Assembly: GCA_002701455.1 (NCBI GenBank)
Contig: NZVJ01000011.1
Location: forward strand, 6,365 to 12,232
Reading direction: 5' to 3'
Source: Rhodospirillaceae bacterium
GTDB taxonomy: Bacteria; Pseudomonadota; Alphaproteobacteria; Thalassobaculales; Thalassobaculaceae
DNA: 5,868 nt
Position 1 is the first letter of the stretch. Each line of letters opens with the position of its first letter. The position numbers and the translations under genes were made by a program. Below, in pieces: positions 5,684 to 5,868 of the stretch. Under the pieces are notes generated by a model, which worked only from the letters and a program-made list of their open reading frames with translations, had not been told where the DNA came from and ran no database searches.

Positions 5684-5868
5684 GTGGATACAGTAAAGCT
5701 AAATACCCAATCGCCGCAGATTGCTGAAGGTTTAAGTAAGCAAACTGGAGCGCCAACAGGGACAAGCCAAACTCAGGAAAATGCGCCAAAGCGAAGTACG
5801 GCCGGCCTATTTATAACGCCAGTTATACAGTTCGATTCTGAGACGCTTTCGGTAATATTTAGAGTTAG
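5684..5868 (+). CDS. Unidentified protein, N-terminal 61 residues (possibly FlaG-like), cut by window edge
   Basis: The frame is open from GTG 5684 to the right edge. Residues 1-38 are polar and rich in Gln, Thr, Ser, Pro and Lys, with no signal peptide or membrane segment, and are probably disordered. A hydrophobic and more structured stretch then begins: GLFITPVIQFDSETLSVIF (41-59). A disordered N-terminus followed by an 'F-PV-(I/R)-FD-ET---V-F' strand pair recalls small FlaG-like or flagellum-linked proteins of alphaproteobacteria. The conserved part that would prove this (typically a D-x-x-TGEV-x-x-(Q/R)-(I/Y)-P segment) lies beyond the window, so the identity is only a guess. It is in the same orientation as flgKL, 134 bp downstream, behind a structured leader, so it may be the next gene of the operon or have its own promoter. 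Confidence 0.6.
   Translation, partial: MDTVKLNTQSPQIAEGLSKQTGAPTGTSQTQENAPKRSTAGLFITPVIQFDSETLSVIFRV

Overview
This window is a flagellar-filament locus, most likely from a free-living (possibly marine) alphaproteobacterium of moderate, AT-leaning base composition. The lineage is inferred from protein content. The flagellin has the C-terminus typical of alphaproteobacteria. It is followed by flaF, a regulator essentially restricted to that class. A TPR-glycosyltransferase of the Caulobacter FlmG type lies next to it, and flgK has a good sigma-54 (-24/-12) promoter. Genus cannot be decided from this sequence.

Layout. Positions 1-441 (+) are the C-terminal 146 residues of a flagellin cut by the left edge. 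A 45-bp gap contains a hairpin that pairs both candidate ribosome-binding sites of the next gene, flaF (487-849, +). Only 4 bp beyond flaF is the stop of a convergent gene (854-2617, -) encoding a TPR plus GT-B-like glycosyltransferase, the probable flagellin-modifying enzyme. A 201-bp divergent intergenic region (2618-2818) holds the sigma-54 promoter and leads into flgK (2819-4252, +) and flgL (4272-5549, +), the two hook-filament junction proteins. FlgL carries an extra beta-rich insert of about 80 residues resembling a module common in phage structural proteins. After flgL, a 134-bp gap has a strong 11-bp hairpin directly abutting a 16-bp AT-rich palindrome. A new gene then starts at GTG 5684 and runs off the right edge; it is unidentified, but its C-terminal visible part is reminiscent of FlaG-like proteins.

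How the genes work together. FlgK and FlgL are exported first and form the adaptor between hook and filament. Flagellin is exported next and polymerises on them. FlaF acts in the cytoplasm on flagellin synthesis and export, and the TPR-glycosyltransferase probably binds and glycosylates flagellin before secretion. The window therefore covers junction, filament, filament regulator and filament modification. The usual FlaF partner gene, flbT, is not in the window. I did not find a wholly new system. The most notable points are the FlgL insert, the flaF leader hairpin, the FlmG-type gene wedged between the filament and junction genes, and the structured leader before the last ORF.
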